This document shows positions 63,088-64,000 of a DNA stretch of 64,000 nucleotides, one piece after another. The position numbers and the translations under genes were made by a program. The notes under the pieces are model-generated. The model saw only the letters and a list, made by a program, of their open reading frames with translations, searched no databases and had not been told where the DNA came from. How positions within the stretch are numbered: the first letter of the stretch is position 1; each line of letters opens with the position of its first letter. Origin of the DNA: Evansella cellulosilytica DSM 2522 (lineage in GTDB: Bacteria > Bacillota > Bacilli > Bacillales > Salisediminibacteriaceae); the NCBI RefSeq assembly GCF_000177235.2, contig NC_014829.1, forward strand, positions 930,001 to 994,000, given 5' to 3'.

Positions 63088-64000
63088 ATGAAAATAGCTG
63101 ATATTTTTAAGTTTAAGAATGAACAAATGAAAGTGTTGCATTTAACGTGGATTGCCTTTTTTATATCGTTCTTTACTTGGTTTAATATGGCACCACTAGC
63201 AACGACGATGCTTGAATCTAGTGATTGGTTAACTTCTGAGCACATTGCTGCACTTGCCATTATTAACGTCGCCTTAACGATACCTGCAAGAATCGTGATA
63301 GGAATGCTAATCGATCGCTTTGGTCCAAGAGTTGTTTACTCGGGATTACTGATTTTAATGTCAATACCAACGTTTATGTTTGCATTTGGAGACTCATGGA
63401 CACAGTTAATGATTTCAAGATTGTTATTAAGTAGTATCGGTGCAAGCTTTGTTATCGGTATTCGGATGGTTTCAGAATGGTTCCCACCAAAGGATGTTGG
63501 ATTTGCAGAAGGTGTTTATGGAGGATGGGGGAACTTTGGTTCGGCAGCTGGAGCGATGCTGTTACCTTGGTTTGCATTAACAGCCTTTGGCGGTGACGAA
63601 GGTTGGAGATATGCGGTCGCCTTAACAGGAGTATTTTGTATCGTGTATGGAATTATTTATTTCCTTGCTGTAAGAGATACTCCAGAAGGGAAAGCCTTCG
63701 TTGTACCTAAGAAAAATGGTGCAATGGAAGTAAGTACATGGAAGGATATGATTCAGCTTATTCTTTGGACACTGCCGTTAGGAGGCGCGTTAGCTGTACT
63801 CGCTTGGCGTTTAGAGGGAATGGGATTCATCTCTTCGACAGTTTTATATTCTACTTACGCAATTATAGGTGCAGTAATGCTCTATCAAATATACAAAATA
63901 TTACAAGTGAATGTTCCTATTTTAAAAAAGGGTGTACCGAAGGACGACCAATATAAATTTAAGAATGTTGCAGCACTAAACAGCACATATTTCGCAAACT
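63088..64000 (+). CDS. Nitrate/nitrite transporter, NNP/MFS family (partial)
   Basis: The first 304 residues of an MFS transporter, cut by the end of the window. The nitrate signature GGWGNFGSAAGAML is clear, the MFS loop IGMLIDRFGPRVV follows the second helix pair, and MVSEWFPPKDVGFAEG is typical of NarK/NasA proteins. Start ATG with GGGAGG 10 bases upstream. It takes up nitrate or exports nitrite; whether for assimilation or respiration depends on downstream genes not seen. Confidence 0.85.
   Translation, partial: MKIADIFKFKNEQMKVLHLTWIAFFISFFTWFNMAPLATTMLESSDWLTSEHIAALAIINVALTIPARIVIGMLIDRFGPRVVYSGLLILMSIPTFMFAFGDSWTQLMISRLLLSSIGASFVIGIRMVSEWFPPKDVGFAEGVYGGWGNFGSAAGAMLLPWFALTAFGGDEGWRYAVALTGVFCIVYGIIYFLAVRDTPEGKAFVVPKKNGAMEVSTWKDMIQLILWTLPLGGALAVLAWRLEGMGFISSTVLYSTYAIIGAVMLYQIYKILQVNVPILKKGVPKDDQYKFKNVAALNSTYFAN

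Overview
The window looks like the chromosome of a low-GC, endospore-forming member of the Bacillaceae. The evidence is AGGAGG-type ribosome sites, frequent TTG and GTG starts, a spore SASP, SpoVAC and SpoVAD, a Fur-regulated FbpA-like peptide, a HemAT oxygen sensor, and Zur operators of the Bacillus subtilis type. A futalosine-pathway menaquinone pair (mqnB, mqnD) is present, as in some alkaliphilic or anaerobic Bacillaceae; this is only a weak guide to genus. No rRNA, tRNA or CRISPR array was seen.

Layout. 1-4.2 kb: FbpA-like peptide, PdaA, GAF protein, an AlkA-type glycosylase and the rRNA methylase RlmCD. 4.2-8.5 kb: accessory regulators (TetR, AraC, MarR), a transglutaminase-like protein and a flavodoxin-fold reductase, separated by copies of a REP-like palindrome. 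8.55-10.45 kb: an IS110/IS1111-type element inserted inside one copy of that palindrome. 10.5-16.6 kb: a GH30 glycosidase with a divergent AraC regulator, an MFS efflux pump with an ArsR-type regulator, and a lipoprotein. 17-21 kb: two chemoreceptors, one HemAT-like, flanking a 52-bp tandem repeat. 21.4-23.9 kb: a PEP/pyruvate-binding-domain protein.

24-31 kb is a compact zinc-starvation island with six Zur boxes: a decayed zinc-free ribosomal protein S14 gene, a zagA-like COG0523 GTPase, a second COG0523 GTPase with a His-rich loop, a permease/YcgQ-like pair, a SufU paralogue, a frameshifted third COG0523 GTPase, and a thioredoxin-like 2Fe-2S protein. The parts fit zinc sparing and zinc delivery.

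31-43 kb: GNAT, spoVAC-spoVAD, an orphan trehalose PTS transporter with TreR-like operators and a cre site, an Fpg-family glycosylase, an ECF sigma factor with an LCP-domain partner, a SASP, a three-PAS histidine kinase and a beta-propeller lipoprotein. 43-50 kb: glutathione peroxidase, PC4-like YdbC, mqnBD, an isochorismatase-like protein missing catalytic residues, a DnaJ-type mini zinc finger, and a second ECF sigma/anti-sigma operon with a three-repeat membrane protein. 50-64 kb: MATE pump, GNAT, PssA, small proteins, aspartokinase, an HTH/membrane pair, MetA with the acetyl-CoA-type residue, a homomeric ABC exporter, an unclassified 571-residue protein, and the start of a nitrate-type MFS transporter.

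The most notable signal is at 8.5-10.5 kb. The IS interrupts its palindromic target exactly at a CT dinucleotide that flanks both ends. Its right noncoding end folds like a bridge (seek) RNA target loop whose two arms match the two halves of the interrupted target. Intergenic spaces throughout also carry several families of dispersed hairpin repeats.
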